Below are positions 16,318 to 24,930 of a DNA stretch of 64,000 nucleotides, in pieces (positions within the stretch are counted from its first letter, which is position 1; every line of letters starts with the position of its first letter). Source of the DNA: Comamonas phosphati. GTDB taxonomy: Bacteria > Pseudomonadota > Gammaproteobacteria > Burkholderiales > Burkholderiaceae_C. The position numbers and the translations under genes were made by a program. The stretch covers positions 1 through 64,000 of the forward strand of contig NZ_BMEU01000019.1 in NCBI RefSeq assembly GCF_014637085.1, given 5' to 3'. Under the pieces are notes generated by a model. The model worked only from the letters and a program-made list of their open reading frames with translations. It made no database searches and was not told where the DNA came from.

Positions 16318-16514
16318 CGTGCCATTTTAGGCGCCCTGCCATGTCCTCAGGCCAGCCGGTGCACAGCGCCCGGCTGCATTTGGACACAAAGTTCTTCGCA
16401 ATTCGTGCCATCCTAATGGCTGTTTCACGCGTTGTATCGTCAGGGCTAGGTGCATAGAGCCAGGGCTTGCCAACTGTGTTCCACAAATATTCTGAAAAAT
16501 AAGGAGAGTTTGCA

Positions 16515-16853
16515 ATGATCAAAGCAACTTCTGCATGGATTGCGAAACTACTGGCCGCTGCGGGCCTGATGGCTGCCGGTGCCGCCCAGGCCCATGGCGG
16601 AGTGAGCCTATCCGTGGGGATTGGCGTGCCTGGCGTGGTCGCTCCCGTCTATGCAGCACCTTATGCCGCGCCTTATATGGTGCCGGCTCCCGTCTATGTG
16701 GCGCCGCGCCCCGTGTATTACGCGCCGCCGGCACCCGTGTACTACGCGCCGCCCGTCTACCGTCCGGCCCCCGTCATGGTCGTGCCCGGCCCGGGCTACG
16801 GCTACTACCGCCACGGTCCTCGCCATTGGCATGGCGGCCGTTACTACCGCTGA
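16515..16853 (+). CDS. Small secreted Pro/Tyr/Val-rich protein
   Basis: This 112-residue protein has a clear Sec signal (AKLLAAAGLMAAGAAQAHG). The mature chain is built of short repeats of the type YAAPY, APVYVAPRPVYY and APPAPVYY, followed by a His/Arg/Gly/Tyr-rich end (RHGPRHWHGGRYYR). Such low-complexity proteins are common in Burkholderiales envelopes; the function is unknown, and the His-rich end might bind metal (inference). AAGGAGAG at 16500-16507 fixes ATG 16515. A terminator follows, so it is monocistronic. Confidence 0.8.
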   Translation: MIKATSAWIAKLLAAAGLMAAGAAQAHGGVSLSVGIGVPGVVAPVYAAPYAAPYMVPAPVYVAPRPVYYAPPAPVYYAPPVYRPAPVMVVPGPGYGYYRHGPRHWHGGRYYR

Positions 16854-16899
16854 GAATGACTATTCCCGGAAGCGCTGCTGGCGCCTCCGGCTTCGTGAC

Positions 16900-16921
16900 G
16901 GCTGCTTCGGCAGCCTTTTTT
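16900..16921 (+). terminator. Terminator after the Pro/Tyr-rich protein gene
   Basis: GGCTGC-TTCG-GCAGCC (16900-16915) is a stem closed by a stable UUCG loop and followed by six T. Confidence 0.88.
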
Positions 16922-16963
16922 ATGCCTGTGTGGCTGTTGCATGGGCTTGCATAATGCTCGCGC

Positions 16964-17890
16964 ATGGAAAGCAATAGCAGCATTCAGATGGAACGCATAG
17001 CGGAAGTCGAGGCCGTCGCCGCCCGGGCCAGTCGTGTGCTCACCCCTTTGGGCGAGGGCGCCGGCAGCGGCCATATGGTCTGGCATGGCTGGCTGCCCGC
17101 CGATGGCCGGGCACGGGGCCTGCCGCTGATATTGCTGCACGGCGGCAGCGGCAGCTGGACGCACTGGCTGCGCGCGATAGGGCCGCTCACGCAGGCCGGC
17201 CATGCGCTGTGGCTGCCCGACCTGCCGGGCTTTGGCGATTCCGACGCCGTGCCGGGCGGCACCGACGCGGACAGCATGCTGGCGCCGCTGGCGGCTGGCA
17301 TCCGGCGGCTGCTTGGCGATTCCGGCAGCGGACCGGTCTGCGATCTGGCCGGTTTTTCGTTTGGCGGCATGACGGCCGGCATGCTGGCGGCCCAGTATCC
17401 GCAGCTGATGCGCCAGCTGGTTCTGGTGGGCGCGCCCGGCATGGGCTTGTCCACGGGGCAGGCCGTGCGGCTCAAGGGCTGGCGCCACCTGGCCACGCAA
17501 GAGGCGCAGATGCAGGCGCACCGCTACAACCTGGCGGCGCTGATGCTGCATGACGCCGCGCTGGTCGACGAGGCAACGCTGGCCCTGCACGTACACAACG
17601 TGGCGCGCGACCGGCTGCCGCGCCGGCGCCTGTCGCAAACCGATATCCTGGCCCAGGCCTTGACCCGGGTGCAGTGCCCCGTGGCTGCGATCTATGGCGA
17701 GCACGATCCGTTATACACGGGCCAGATGCAGGCCCTGCGGCAAAAGCTGCGGCTCCAGACCGGAGGGCGGGCCCACTGGCAGGAGATTCCCGGTGCCGGG
17801 CACTGGGTGCAGCACGAAAAGCCCGAAGCCTTTGTCGCGGCCTTGCTGGCAGCTTTGGCGCGACCAGGCGGCCAGGAGCATCAGCCATGA
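16964..17890 (+). CDS. Alpha/beta hydrolase
   Basis: This 308-residue protein has the alpha/beta hydrolase fold: LILLHGGSGSWTHW (oxyanion region), LPDLPGFGDSD, nucleophile elbow LAGFSFGGMTAG with Ser, acid AIYGEHDPLY, and catalytic His in PGAGHWVQHE. It is cytoplasmic and has a cap domain between about residues 160 and 240. The substrate (ester, lactone or C-C bond as in MhpC-like enzymes) cannot be assigned. Its TGA overlaps the next ATG, so it is translationally coupled to arfB. Confidence 0.88.
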   Translation: MESNSSIQMERIAEVEAVAARASRVLTPLGEGAGSGHMVWHGWLPADGRARGLPLILLHGGSGSWTHWLRAIGPLTQAGHALWLPDLPGFGDSDAVPGGTDADSMLAPLAAGIRRLLGDSGSGPVCDLAGFSFGGMTAGMLAAQYPQLMRQLVLVGAPGMGLSTGQAVRLKGWRHLATQEAQMQAHRYNLAALMLHDAALVDEATLALHVHNVARDRLPRRRLSQTDILAQALTRVQCPVAAIYGEHDPLYTGQMQALRQKLRLQTGGRAHWQEIPGAGHWVQHEKPEAFVAALLAALARPGGQEHQP

Positions 17891-18297
17891 CGCCCGGGTT
17901 GCCGGCGCTGACCGAGGCCGATGTGCAATGGACGGCCGTGCGCGCGCAGGGGCCTGGCGGGCAGAACGTGAACAAGGTGGCCAGCGCCGTGCACCTGCGT
18001 TTCGATATAGTCCGCTCGCGGCTGCCGGCCGATGTCAGGCAGCGTTTGCTGGCTCTGGGCGATGCACGCATCACGGGTGAAGGCGTGCTCGTCATCAAGG
18101 CGCAGAAATTCCGCGCGCAGGAGCACAACCTGTGGGACGCGCTGCAGCGGCTCAACGCCCTGGTGGCCAGCGTGGCCGCGCCGCCGCGCCAGCGCAAGGC
18201 CACCAAGCCCACCTGGGGCTCCCAGCAGCGACGCCTGCAAGGCAAAAGCCTGCGCGGTGCGACCAAGGCCTTGCGAGGGCGTCCGCGCGATGGGTGA
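17887..18297 (+). CDS. arfB: Alternative ribosome-rescue factor ArfB (YaeJ)
   Basis: This 136-residue protein is a stand-alone release-factor-like peptidyl-tRNA hydrolase that frees ribosomes stalled on truncated mRNAs. The catalytic GGQ is in RAQGPGGQNVNKVASAVHLRF. The basic C-terminal tail (about 100-136, rich in Arg and Lys) is the part that enters the empty mRNA channel in E. coli YaeJ. Start ATG 17887 overlaps the upstream stop as ATGA. Length matches YaeJ (140). Confidence 0.93.
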   Translation: MTPGLPALTEADVQWTAVRAQGPGGQNVNKVASAVHLRFDIVRSRLPADVRQRLLALGDARITGEGVLVIKAQKFRAQEHNLWDALQRLNALVASVAAPPRQRKATKPTWGSQQRRLQGKSLRGATKALRGRPRDG

Positions 18298-18335
18298 CTG
18301 CATCTTCCAGATCAGACTTTCACAAGGAAACCACT

Positions 18336-19004
18336 ATGATCGCCATCACCGATTTGCCTCTCACCTTTCTGGAGCGTCCGGCCGAGCCGGAATCGGGCTG
18401 CAAGCCCTGGCTGCTGGTACTCATGCACGGCGTGGGCAGCAACGAACGCGACCTGATGGGGTTGGCGCCTTTCGTGCCGCCGCAATTCCATGTGATCAGC
18501 CTGCGCGCACCGTTTGTCATGGGGCAGGGGGCCTATGCCTGGTTCCAGTTCACGGTGAGTGCGGATGGCACGCGCCATATCAGCGCCTCGCAGGAGCAGC
18601 AGGCGCGTGCACTGGTGCAGCAGACCGTGGAGCAGGCAGCGCGGCAGCTGGAGATTCCCGCCGAGCGCGTGGTGGTGGGCGGCTTCAGCCAGGGCGGCAT
18701 CATGAGCCTGAGCCTGCTGCTGACCCAGCCGCAACTGCTGCGCGCCGCCATGGTCTGGCATGGCCGCCTGCTGCCCGAAGTCCTGCCGCTGCAGGCGCCC
18801 GATGCCGCGCTGGCCGGCAAATCGCTGTGGGTCAGCCATGGCACGTACGACAACGTGATTCCGCTGACCAGCGCCCATGCCATCCGCGACCGGGCCAAGC
18901 GCTTGCCTTTGAGTCTCAGCTATCAGGAATATCCCGGCGCCCACGAGATCCGGCCCGAGGAACTGCGGACCAGCATGCAGTGGCTCAGGGATCTGGCGCG
19001 CTAG
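18336..19004 (+). CDS. Carboxylesterase/phospholipase of the YpfH-like type
   Basis: This 222-residue serine esterase belongs to the carboxylesterase type 2/phospholipase group of alpha/beta hydrolases. Motifs: LMHGVGSNERDLMGLAP, nucleophile VGGFSQGGIMS, SHGTYDNVIPL with the acid, and PGAHEI with the His. The start is set by AAGGA ahead of ATG 18336. It lies 38 bases after arfB on the same strand, so the three genes from 16964 may form one operon, although no functional link is known. Confidence 0.88.
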   Translation: MIAITDLPLTFLERPAEPESGCKPWLLVLMHGVGSNERDLMGLAPFVPPQFHVISLRAPFVMGQGAYAWFQFTVSADGTRHISASQEQQARALVQQTVEQAARQLEIPAERVVVGGFSQGGIMSLSLLLTQPQLLRAAMVWHGRLLPEVLPLQAPDAALAGKSLWVSHGTYDNVIPLTSAHAIRDRAKRLPLSLSYQEYPGAHEIRPEELRTSMQWLRDLAR

Positions 19005-19011
19005 CGTGCGG

Positions 19012-19344
19012 CTAGTGGCCGGCGGTGCTGGAGAAGAGATTGATGACCAGCACGCCGGCGACGATGAGGCCCATGCCGACGAGTGCTGGCGCATCCAGGT
19101 GCTGGCCCTGCCAGAAAAAGGCCACGGCGGAAACCAGCACGATGCCCGTGCCCGACCAGATGGCATAGGCCACGCCCGTGGGGATGGTGCGCAGCGTGAG
19201 CGAAAGCAAGTAGAACGCGACCACATAACCCGCAATGGCGGCCAGCGTGGGCCCAAGGCGCGTAAAGCCTGCGGCCTTGGCCAGGAAGGAGGTGGCAATC
19301 ACTTCGGCCACAATGGCCAGGCCCAGGTACAGGTAATTCGTCAT
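19012..19344 (-). CDS. Small multidrug resistance (SMR) transporter
   Basis: This 110-residue inner-membrane protein has four hydrophobic helices and the essential Glu14 in VAEVIATSFL, as in EmrE/SugE-type proton-coupled exporters of cationic compounds or guanidinium. YAIWSGTGIVLVSAVAFF is typical of the Qac/EmrE subgroup rather than SugE/Gdx. It converges on the esterase gene with 7 bases between stops. Substrate is unknown. Confidence 0.92.
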   Translation of the reverse strand: MTNYLYLGLAIVAEVIATSFLAKAAGFTRLGPTLAAIAGYVVAFYLLSLTLRTIPTGVAYAIWSGTGIVLVSAVAFFWQGQHLDAPALVGMGLIVAGVLVINLFSSTAGH

Positions 19345-19397
19345 GGGTGTTGAATCTACAAGGACTTGCGCAGGCCTGCCTGAATGGAGAATGCTTG

Positions 19398-19511
19398 ATG
19401 ACCGCTGCCGCTACGCCACCGCCAGGAGCTCCCCAGCCCATAGACGAGCCGCAGGATGTGCCGCCGGGCGAGATCCCGCAGCAACCGCAGGATATGCCGC
19501 CCAACATCTGA
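19398..19511 (+). CDS. Proline-rich 37-residue peptide
   Basis: A short plus-strand frame encodes MTAAATPPPGAPQPIDEPQD and then a second Pro/Gln/Asp-rich stretch ending DMPPNI. It contains a visible inner duplication (EPQDVPPGEIPQ and QPQDMPPNI). GGAGA at 19386-19390 is suitably placed before ATG 19398. Short proline-rich proteins of this kind are annotated in Burkholderiales without a function. It lies between the divergent SMR gene and the map gene end. Confidence 0.45.
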   Translation: MTAAATPPPGAPQPIDEPQDVPPGEIPQQPQDMPPNI

Positions 19512-19588
19512 GCTGGATTTTTCCCTGAGCCGCCGCATCGGGAAGCGAGGACGGCGGCAACGCGGTGGGTGCGTTGTGCAGCGCAGGC

Positions 19589-20395
19589 CTATACGGCGGG
19601 ATAGCTGCCCGTGCCTTCGGGCCAGGGGGTGAGTACCTCGAAGCCGGTTTCGGTCACGGCCACCATGTGTTCCCACTGGGCCGAGAGCGACTTGTCGTTG
19701 GTGATCACGGTCCAGCCGTCGTTGAGTTCGCGTGTGGCGGCCTTGCCGGCATTGAGCATGGGCTCGATCGTGAAGATCATGCCGGCCTGCAGCACCAGGC
19801 CTTGTCCCGGGGTGCCGTAGTGCAGCACCTGGGGTTCGTCGTGGTAGATCTTGCCGATGCCGTGGCCGCAGTATTCGCGCACCACGCTGAAGCGCTCGCG
19901 CTGGGCCACGCTCTGGATGGCATGGCCCACGTCGCCCAGGGTGGCCCCGGGGCGCACGGCGCGTATGCCCGCCAGCAGGGACTCGTAGGTGGTATCGACC
20001 AGACGTTTGGCCTGGCTGCCGGGCTGGCCCACGTAGTACATGCGGCTGGTGTCGCCGATCCAGCCTTCGGGCGTGGTCACGGCCACGTCCACGTTCACGA
20101 TGTCCCCGTCCTTGAGGATTTGCCTGGCATCCGGAATGCCGTGGCAGACCACATGGTTGACGGAGGTGCACACCGTCTTGGGAAAGCCGTAGTAGCCCAC
20201 GTTCGTGGGCGTGCAGCGCAGCTCGTCCACGATGTAGGCGTGGCACAGCCGGTCCAGTGTTTCGGTGCTGACGCCCGGCTGCACATGAGGCGTGAGCATG
20301 GCCAGCACCTGGGCCGCCAGTCCGCCCGCAGCGCGGGAAAGCGCAATCTCATCGGCGCCGTGCAAGGGGACGATGCGCTGCTTGCCCCGCTTCAT
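19589..20395 (-). CDS. map: Type I methionine aminopeptidase
   Basis: This 268-residue di-metal peptidase removes the initiator methionine from new proteins. Metal ligands are visible in IVNVDVAVT and IGDTSRMYYVG (Asp pair), CGHGIGKIYH (His), FTIEPML (Glu) and QWEHMVAVTETGFEVLT (Glu). Length is normal. It is not next to rpsB, where the main map gene usually lies, so it may be a second copy (inference). Its ATG overlaps the stop of a short upstream frame resembling a truncated ParD-like antitoxin. Confidence 0.93.
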   Translation of the reverse strand: MKRGKQRIVPLHGADEIALSRAAGGLAAQVLAMLTPHVQPGVSTETLDRLCHAYIVDELRCTPTNVGYYGFPKTVCTSVNHVVCHGIPDARQILKDGDIVNVDVAVTTPEGWIGDTSRMYYVGQPGSQAKRLVDTTYESLLAGIRAVRPGATLGDVGHAIQSVAQRERFSVVREYCGHGIGKIYHDEPQVLHYGTPGQGLVLQAGMIFTIEPMLNAGKAATRELNDGWTVITNDKSLSAQWEHMVAVTETGFEVLTPWPEGTGSYPAV

Positions 20396-20493
20396 CGCCG
20401 ACCTCCGCCGCGGTGTTCGGTGATGCAGTCAGATGCCTTGCGGAAAAAATGGATCTGCGGATGCAGACGGACCGGAGTGTTGACGATTGCCAT
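20392..20493 (-). pseudogene. Possible truncated ParD-like gene upstream of map
   Basis: ATG 20493 opens a 33-codon frame, MAIVNTPVRLHPQIHFFRKA..., whose TGA overlaps the map ATG. From memory, ParD-like proteins encoded beside type I map genes begin with a similar M-x-IV-x-T/S...LH pattern and continue for about 60-80 residues with a ribbon-helix-helix motif. Here the frame shifts into Arg/Gly-rich sequence and stops early, so it looks like a shortened remnant kept for translational coupling. The assignment is tentative. Confidence 0.4.
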
Positions 20494-20532
20494 GGACCAG
20501 CATCATAGAAGTTTTGTGTTTTCCGTCGGCCC

Positions 20533-22143
20533 TCAGGCCCGTTGCGGGCCGGGATGCCGGTCTTCGACGGTGAATTTCGCCAGCGTGTAGATGCGGCTGT
20601 CGGCGCGCAGGGGATTGGCCACGGCGCGCAGCTCGGTGCTCCAGCGCTGGGGCGTGATCTCGGCCAGCCCGTAGCCGCGCTCCTCGCAGCGCGCGAACAG
20701 CAGCTGCGGATTGTGGGCGGCGACGGCATCGACCTTGGCCTGCGTGGTGCCGCTGCGCGAGCTGATGGAGGTGCCGCAGAACTCGCTGGCGATCACGGGG
20801 TTGGCCTTGTCGGGCGCCTGATGGGCCTGCAGGGGGACCGCGCACACGTAGTTCTGGTGGATATCGCCGCCGAGCAGCACGCTGTTGCGCGGCGCGCTGT
20901 GGGCAATCTGCTGGACCAGGCGCTGGCGTGCGGCAGGGTAGCCGTCCCAGCTGTCGGTGGATTGCTTGCCGGAAGGGTAGCGGCGCGCGCTGAACAGCGT
21001 GGTCTGCGCCAGCACGCTCCAGATGGGCGCCCGGGCCTTGCCCCGGCCGTCGCCCTGCAACTGCCGGGACAGCCAATGCTCCTGCTCCCAGCCGAGAAAG
21101 CTGCGCGCGGGATCGTCGATCTGCGGGCATTCCTGGGGAAGAATGGCGCCCGCATCGGCCTGGCCGGGCGTGCGGCAGGCCTGGAGGCTGCGGTACTGGC
21201 GTCCGTCCAGCAGATGCAGGCGCGCGAGCTGGCCCCAGCGCAGGTCGCGGTACAGCGAAAGCCCCTGAAAGCTGCGCTGCAAGGCCGAAGCGCGCAGCGG
21301 CATGTTTTCGTAGAACGCCTGCCAGGCGGCCATGCGCCGGGCCAGGAATCTGGCCGGGTCCCCGCGTCCGCTGTCGCCGGCATAGTCGTTTTCGACTTCA
21401 TGGTCGTCCCAGATGACGGCCCAGTTGCAGGCGGCATGGGCGGCCTGCAGCTGCGGATCGCTTTTGTGCAGGGCGTAGCGGTCCCGGTAGTCGCCCAGGT
21501 TCAGGGCCGTGCGCAGCGGCTGGGTGCGCGCCAGGCCCACGGTCAGGGGTGGGGTGGCGTATTCATAGATATAGTCTCCGAGGAACAGGACCATGTCCGG
21601 CGCATCCTGTGCCACCTGGGCCCAGGCGGCGTAATAGCCGTGTTCCCAGCGCTGGCAGGAGGCATAGGCCAGGCGCAGGCGCGAGGCCTTGGCATGCGGG
21701 GCCGGCGCCGTGCGGCAGCGGCCGGTGGTGCTGGCGGCGTCGCCCAGCAGGAAGCGGTAGTAGTACCAGCGATCGGGCGCCAGGCCGTTGACCTGCACGT
21801 GAACCGCATGGCCCCACTGCGGCAGGGCCATGGCTTCGCCCCGGTCCACGGGTTGGGTAAATCCTTCGTCATGGGCCAGCTCCCAGCGTAGCTTGAGCGG
21901 GGGCAGGGCAGGGGCGTCCGTCTCGCCCAGGCCGGCCAGCGGCGGAGTAAGCCGGGTCCAGAGCAGGACGTTGTCGGGCTCCGGATCACCGCTGGCCACG
22001 CCCAGCGTGAACGGGTTGTGGCGGATTCCTTCGCCCTGGCGGGCCCAGGCCGGCAGGGCGCCTATGGCCGTGGCCAGGCCGCCGGCGATCAGGAAGCGGC
22101 GGCGGTCGCAGGAGTGGGCAGGCGCTAAAGGCAGGCGGAGCAT
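20533..22143 (-). CDS. PhoD-type alkaline phosphatase/phosphodiesterase
   Basis: This 536-residue exported enzyme has a twin-arginine signal (CDRRRFLIAGGLATAIGALPAWA). An N-terminal PhoD beta-domain (NPFTLGVASGDPEPDNVLLWTRL) precedes the metallophosphatase domain with YASCQRWEHGYYAAW, LFLGDYIYEYA, WDDHEVENDYAG and LLGGDIHQNYV. In the family, Fe3+/Ca2+-dependent PhoD releases phosphate from phosphomono- and diesters in the periplasm. Start ATG 22143 gives the signal directly. No Pho box was recognised upstream, and the gene appears to be alone. Confidence 0.92.
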   Translation of the reverse strand: MLRLPLAPAHSCDRRRFLIAGGLATAIGALPAWARQGEGIRHNPFTLGVASGDPEPDNVLLWTRLTPPLAGLGETDAPALPPLKLRWELAHDEGFTQPVDRGEAMALPQWGHAVHVQVNGLAPDRWYYYRFLLGDAASTTGRCRTAPAPHAKASRLRLAYASCQRWEHGYYAAWAQVAQDAPDMVLFLGDYIYEYATPPLTVGLARTQPLRTALNLGDYRDRYALHKSDPQLQAAHAACNWAVIWDDHEVENDYAGDSGRGDPARFLARRMAAWQAFYENMPLRASALQRSFQGLSLYRDLRWGQLARLHLLDGRQYRSLQACRTPGQADAGAILPQECPQIDDPARSFLGWEQEHWLSRQLQGDGRGKARAPIWSVLAQTTLFSARRYPSGKQSTDSWDGYPAARQRLVQQIAHSAPRNSVLLGGDIHQNYVCAVPLQAHQAPDKANPVIASEFCGTSISSRSGTTQAKVDAVAAHNPQLLFARCEERGYGLAEITPQRWSTELRAVANPLRADSRIYTLAKFTVEDRHPGPQRA

Positions 22144-22212
22144 GGCAGCACCTCCAGGTGCTTGATGGCGTGGGACGCCATCGAGTATCGCCCGGCTTGG
22201 TGCCGCGCAGGC

Positions 22213-23190
22213 TCAATCGTTAACCATTACCAGCTTGCCTCGCACCTGGCGCGAGCCCATGCGCGCATAGGCTGCATGCAGCTCGCCCATGGGCATGGTG
22301 CGGTCGATCACGGGCTTGATCCGGCCCTGGCTGTACCACTGGGCCAGCTCCTGCATCATGGCGGCGTTGTTCTGCGGCTCGCGCTTGGCGAAGTCGCCCC
22401 AGAACACGCCGACCAGCGAGGCGCCCTTGAGCAGGGCCAGGTTCAGCGGCAGCGAGGGAATGGGGCCCGAGGCAAAGCCGACGACCAGGTAGCGGCCGCG
22501 CCAGGCGATGGAGCGGAAAGCCGGCTCGGCAAAGTCGCCGCCCACGGGATCATAGATCACGTCGGGGCCCTTGCCGCCCGTGGCGGCCTTGATGGCTTCG
22601 CGCAGATCGCCCTGGCTGTAATTGATGGTGGCGTCGGCTCCTTGTTCCTGGCACAGCGCGCATTTCTCGTCGGTGGAGGCCGCGGCAATCACCCGGGCGC
22701 CGACGGCCTTGGCAATCTGTATGGCGGCCGTGCCCACGCCGCCGGCAGCACCCAGCACCAGCACGGTTTCACCGGGCTTGAGCTGGGCGCGGTCGATCAG
22801 CGCATGGTGCGATGTGGCATAGGTCATGATGAAGGCCGCCGCATCGACAAAGCTGAAGCCGTCGGGCAGCGGCATGCACAGGGCGGCGGGGGCCAGCGTG
22901 TGGGTGGCGAAACCGCCCGTGCCCGACAGGCAGGCTACGCGCTGGCCGACCTTGAGATGTGCAACGCCTTCGCCCACGGCCTGCACCACGCCCGCATATT
23001 CGGAGCCCGGCACAAAGGGCAGCGGCGGCTTGATCTGGTACTTGTTCTGCACGATCAGCAGGTCGGGGAAGTTCAGGCTGGCGGCCCTGACCTGCAGCAG
23101 CACCTGGCCGGGGCCGGGAACAGGCGTAGCCAGCTCGGTCCACTGCAAAGTGTCGACGCCCGTGGGCGTGGTGCAAAGCCATGCGTGCAT
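22213..23190 (-). CDS. NADPH:quinone oxidoreductase-like MDR enzyme
   Basis: This 325-residue member of the medium-chain dehydrogenase/reductase family lacks the zinc-binding cysteines of alcohol dehydrogenases and fits the quinone oxidoreductase (QOR) group. The nucleotide-binding motif is VLVLGAAGGVGTAAIQIAKAVGARVIAAAS; the N-terminal GroES-like part has PFVPGSEYAGVVQAVGEGV. It probably reduces quinones or enones with NADPH; the substrate is unknown. It is transcribed divergently from surE, with 139 bases between starts. Confidence 0.9.
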   Translation of the reverse strand: MHAWLCTTPTGVDTLQWTELATPVPGPGQVLLQVRAASLNFPDLLIVQNKYQIKPPLPFVPGSEYAGVVQAVGEGVAHLKVGQRVACLSGTGGFATHTLAPAALCMPLPDGFSFVDAAAFIMTYATSHHALIDRAQLKPGETVLVLGAAGGVGTAAIQIAKAVGARVIAAASTDEKCALCQEQGADATINYSQGDLREAIKAATGGKGPDVIYDPVGGDFAEPAFRSIAWRGRYLVVGFASGPIPSLPLNLALLKGASLVGVFWGDFAKREPQNNAAMMQELAQWYSQGRIKPVIDRTMPMGELHAAYARMGSRQVRGKLVMVND

Positions 23191-23329
23191 GTTGTCTCCT
23201 GGTTAATTCTGTAAGACCGGAGGGACCGGATGAATGCTTCCGCCGATCATAGAAGTGTGGCGGGAATGCCGCGTGTCCCACCGGCGACGGGTTGCCCGCC
23301 TACAATCCGCTGGATTCCCTGCTGTATCC

Positions 23330-24124
23330 ATGAAGATTCTTATTTGTAACGACGATGGCTTCCAGGCCCCGGGCATCGTGGCCTTGTACGAGGCTTTGCG
23401 TACGGTGGCCGAGGTCGAAGTGGTGGCGCCGGAGCACAACAACAGCGCCAAGTCCAATGCATTGACACTGAATGCGCCGCTGTATGTCCACCATGCCCAC
23501 AACGGTTTTCGCTATGTGAACGGCACGCCGGCGGACTGCGTGCACATTGCGCTGACCGGGCTGCTCGGCTACCGGCCCGACCTGGTCGTCTCCGGCATCA
23601 ACAACGGCGCCAACATGGGGGACGACACCATTTATTCGGGTACCGTGGGCGCCGCCATGGAAGGCTATCTCTTCGGCATTCCCTCGATTGCCTTTTCCCA
23701 GGTGGACAAGGGCTGGGGCGAACTGGAGGCCGCAGCGGCCACGGCGCGCCGGATGGTGCAGGACATGCAGGCCCAGCAACTGATCGGTACGGCGCCCTGG
23801 CTGCTGAACGTGAATATTCCCAACATGCCGCTGTCGGCGCTCAAGCCCGTCAAGCTGTGCCGCCTGGGGCGCCGCCATGCGGCAGAGCAGGCCATTCAGC
23901 AGCAAAGCCCGCGCGGCGAGACCATGTACTGGATCGGCAGTGCCGGGGCCGCCAAGGACGATGTGGAAGGCACGGACTTCCACGCCACGGCCCACGGCCA
24001 TGTCTCGATGACGCCGCTGCAGGTCGATCTGACCGACTACGACCGCCTGGGCTACTGGGCCCAGATGGCCAGCAAGCTCACCGGACCGGGGGCGAGTCCT
24101 GGGGCCGAGGCGGGGGCGCAGTGA
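23330..24124 (+). CDS. surE: 5'/3'-nucleotidase SurE
   Basis: This 264-residue metal-dependent nucleotidase removes phosphate from nucleoside monophosphates and is linked to stationary-phase survival. The metal site is in MKILICNDDGFQAPG (adjacent Asp pair), with NNSAKSNALTL and VVSGINNGANMGDDTIYSGTVGAAMEG following. ATG 23330 starts the conserved N-terminus; longer versions add unrelated residues. The stop overlaps the pcm start as GTGA, so the two are coupled in the classic surE-pcm order. Confidence 0.96.
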   Translation: MKILICNDDGFQAPGIVALYEALRTVAEVEVVAPEHNNSAKSNALTLNAPLYVHHAHNGFRYVNGTPADCVHIALTGLLGYRPDLVVSGINNGANMGDDTIYSGTVGAAMEGYLFGIPSIAFSQVDKGWGELEAAAATARRMVQDMQAQQLIGTAPWLLNVNIPNMPLSALKPVKLCRLGRRHAAEQAIQQQSPRGETMYWIGSAGAAKDDVEGTDFHATAHGHVSMTPLQVDLTDYDRLGYWAQMASKLTGPGASPGAEAGAQ

Positions 24125-24918
24125 GCGAGCGCCGCCCCGCTTCTGCCCAGATGCCGGGCTGGGTTGCGCGTTCGGCGCAGCCGCAGGCGGCCGCGGCCAA
24201 GCCTGTGCCGGCGCGCTCGCCTGCGGCGCCGGTAGCGGTGCGCTCGCCGGCGCCCGCCGTGGGCGTCGGGCTGGATTCCGCCGCAGTGCGCAGCCGCATG
24301 GCACAGCGCCTGGAGGCCGCCGGCATCACCCATGCCGCCGTGCTGAAAGCCATGGCCAGCGTGGAGCGCCATCGCTTTGTGGATAGCGCCCTGGTCAACC
24401 AGGCCTATGAAGACACCAGCCTGCCCATAGGTCTTGGCCAAACCATCTCCAAGCCCAGCGTGGTGGCCCGCATGGTGGAGCTGCTGCTGGGCTCGGAGGC
24501 TGCCAAGGCCGGCCTGGGGCGGGTGCTGGAGATCGGTACCGGCTGCGGCTATCAGGCCGCGGTACTGTCCCAGGTGGCGCGCGAGGTGTATTCGATCGAG
24601 CGCCTGCGGGGGCTGCACGAGAAGGCCCGCAACAATCTGCGGCCGTGGCGGCTGACCAATGTGCACCTCATCCTGGGCGACGGCATGCAGGGCTTTGTCA
24701 ACGGCGCGCCATATGCGGGCATTATTTCTGCAGCGGGCGGCGATTCCATCCCGGATGCCTGGTGCGACCAACTGGCTGTGGGCGGGCGTCTGGTGGCGCC
24801 GGTCGTCGTGGGCGGCGGCAAGCAGGCGCTGCTCGTGATTGACAAGAGTTCACAGGGATTTAAACAGTCAATTTTGGAAGCAGTGAACTTTGTCCCTCTA
24901 AAATCGGGCATTGCCTAG
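24121..24918 (+). CDS. pcm: Protein-L-isoaspartate O-methyltransferase
   Basis: This 265-residue enzyme uses S-adenosylmethionine to methylate isoaspartyl residues so that damaged proteins can be repaired. The SAM site is VLEIGTGCGYQAAVLSQ, with SLPIGLGQTISKPSVVARM upstream and SAAGGDSIPDAW, LVAPVV downstream. GTG 24121 overlaps the surE stop; no ATG is available until MPGW, 10 codons in. An Ala/Pro-rich N-terminal extension of about 50 residues makes it longer than the E. coli enzyme (208). Confidence 0.94.
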   Translation: MSERRPASAQMPGWVARSAQPQAAAAKPVPARSPAAPVAVRSPAPAVGVGLDSAAVRSRMAQRLEAAGITHAAVLKAMASVERHRFVDSALVNQAYEDTSLPIGLGQTISKPSVVARMVELLLGSEAAKAGLGRVLEIGTGCGYQAAVLSQVAREVYSIERLRGLHEKARNNLRPWRLTNVHLILGDGMQGFVNGAPYAGIISAAGGDSIPDAWCDQLAVGGRLVAPVVVGGGKQALLVIDKSSQGFKQSILEAVNFVPLKSGIA

Positions 24919-24930
24919 AAGGGAAAGCTT

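Noticed and set aside
14401-16416. Long plus-strand open frame of 671 codons opposite glnS
   Set aside because: It is a shadow of the GC-rich third-position bias of glnS; it lacks a coherent domain and glnS is certain.
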